From the NCBI GenBank assembly GCA_031287815.1, contig JAITSM010000047.1:1-5685 (forward strand): 5,685 bases of DNA, read 5' to 3'. Within the stretch, counting starts at the first letter, position 1, and each line of letters opens with the position of its first letter. The DNA comes from Prevotellaceae bacterium. GTDB lineage: Bacteria; Bacteroidota; Bacteroidia; Bacteroidales; UBA932. Below are positions 5,389 to 5,685 of the stretch, one piece after another. The notes beneath the pieces were generated by a model that worked only from the letters and a program-made list of their open reading frames with translations, searched no databases and was not told the DNA's origin. Made by a program: the position numbers and the translations under genes.

Positions 5389-5685
5389 TCAACTTTTTTT
5401 CTTCCAACTATAATAACCTATGACCGACGCTACGGCATAGCAGCAAAACAAAAACGCTGTGGGATACAACCCGCGCCACGTGTAGAGCATGGCCGACACT
5501 ACATTTATGAACAGCCACATCCACCACTGTTCGATAATTTTGTGGGCGAGCATCCACGTGGCCACTATGCTGAGCGCCGTAGTGAGCGCGTCGCCGAAGG
5601 GCACGGGGGAGTCGGTGTAGTTTTTCAGCACGAACGACATCCCCGCAAACAGCCCTCCGGAAATTCCCAACAACACCAATGCCAA
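5389..5685 (-). CDS. pnuC: PnuC-family vitamin transporter, C-terminal part (5' end beyond window)
   Basis: The last 98 residues of an integral inner-membrane protein of the PnuC family are visible. Members take up nicotinamide riboside or, as PnuT relatives, thiamine, by facilitated diffusion driven by intracellular phosphorylation. Four hydrophobic segments are seen at about 3-20, 30-47, 55-70 and 73-92 of the visible part. Family hallmarks are DALTTALSIVATWMLAHK, the WxxW pair (W54, W57) with Asn61 seven residues after W54, LYTWRGLYPTA, and a basic WKKK end. In structural work on PnuC the WxxW and Asn residues line the substrate site. The complete protein is usually 190-240 residues, so about half is missing. 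The first visible codon is TTG at the window edge and should not be read as the start. The substrate cannot be settled here: thiamine genes or a TPP riboswitch upstream would indicate PnuT. It ends 37 bp before manC on the same strand. Confidence 0.88.
   Translation of the reverse strand: MALVLLGISGGLFAGMSFVLKNYTDSPVPFGDALTTALSIVATWMLAHKIIEQWWMWLFINVVSAMLYTWRGLYPTAFLFCCYAVASVIGYYSWKKKS

Noticed and set aside
5683..5685. TTG at the window edge as start of pnuC
   Set aside because: PnuC proteins have about 100 more residues upstream; the frame simply continues beyond the window.
1..5685. Previously undescribed multi-gene system, defence island, CRISPR array or insertion sequence
   Set aside because: All long genes belong to recognisable families apart from the short 5' fragment; no spaced repeat array, transposase, integrase, toxin-antitoxin pair or nuclease/ATPase cluster is visible.

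Overview
The window looks like chromosomal DNA from a member of Bacteroidota, most likely order Bacteroidales. The inference rests on three things. Promoters match the Bacteroidota pattern TTTG-N20-TAnnTTTG, and start codons lack convincing Shine-Dalgarno sequences. The protein set (an EF-G2-type factor, a Bacteroides-like cellobiose 2-epimerase, a stand-alone ManC, PnuC) is typical of the group. The intergenic spacers carry repeats of a kind I recall from these genomes. No mobile element, CRISPR array, tRNA or rRNA is visible, and there is no sign of a defence island.

Layout, left to right. (i) 1-149: the last 48 codons of a plus-strand gene for a family of unknown function. (ii) 150-319: a repeat-rich spacer with two perfect GAA-loop hairpins, a strong intrinsic terminator, a 14-bp perfect palindrome and an 11-bp direct repeat that runs into the stop codon of the next gene. 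(iii) 320-2476, minus: an EF-G paralogue of the EF-G2 type. Switch I and switch II have lost residues essential for GTP hydrolysis. (iv) 2477-2633: a divergent promoter region with one well-formed promoter in each direction. (v) 2634-3014 and 3059-4231, plus: a VOC/glyoxalase-I-like protein and a cellobiose/mannobiose 2-epimerase, 44 bp apart and probably cotranscribed. (vi) 4260-5351, minus: mannose-1-phosphate guanylyltransferase (manC), convergent with the epimerase across only 28 bp. (vii) 5389 to the window edge, minus: the C-terminal half of a PnuC-type vitamin transporter, 37 bp upstream of manC.

How the genes may work together. In Bacteroidota the 2-epimerase commonly converts mannobiose to mannosyl-glucose. 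A phosphorylase, not seen here, then yields mannose 1-phosphate, which is the substrate of ManC. A functional link between degraded beta-mannan or cello-oligosaccharide and GDP-mannose supply is therefore possible. EF-G2 in Bacteroides is reported to be a low-energy translocase used under carbon limitation, so its divergent pairing with a sugar-epimerase operon may be regulatory. Both links are inference. The window is mostly ordinary metabolic chromosome. Its most interesting element is the EF-G paralogue with a degenerate GTPase centre.
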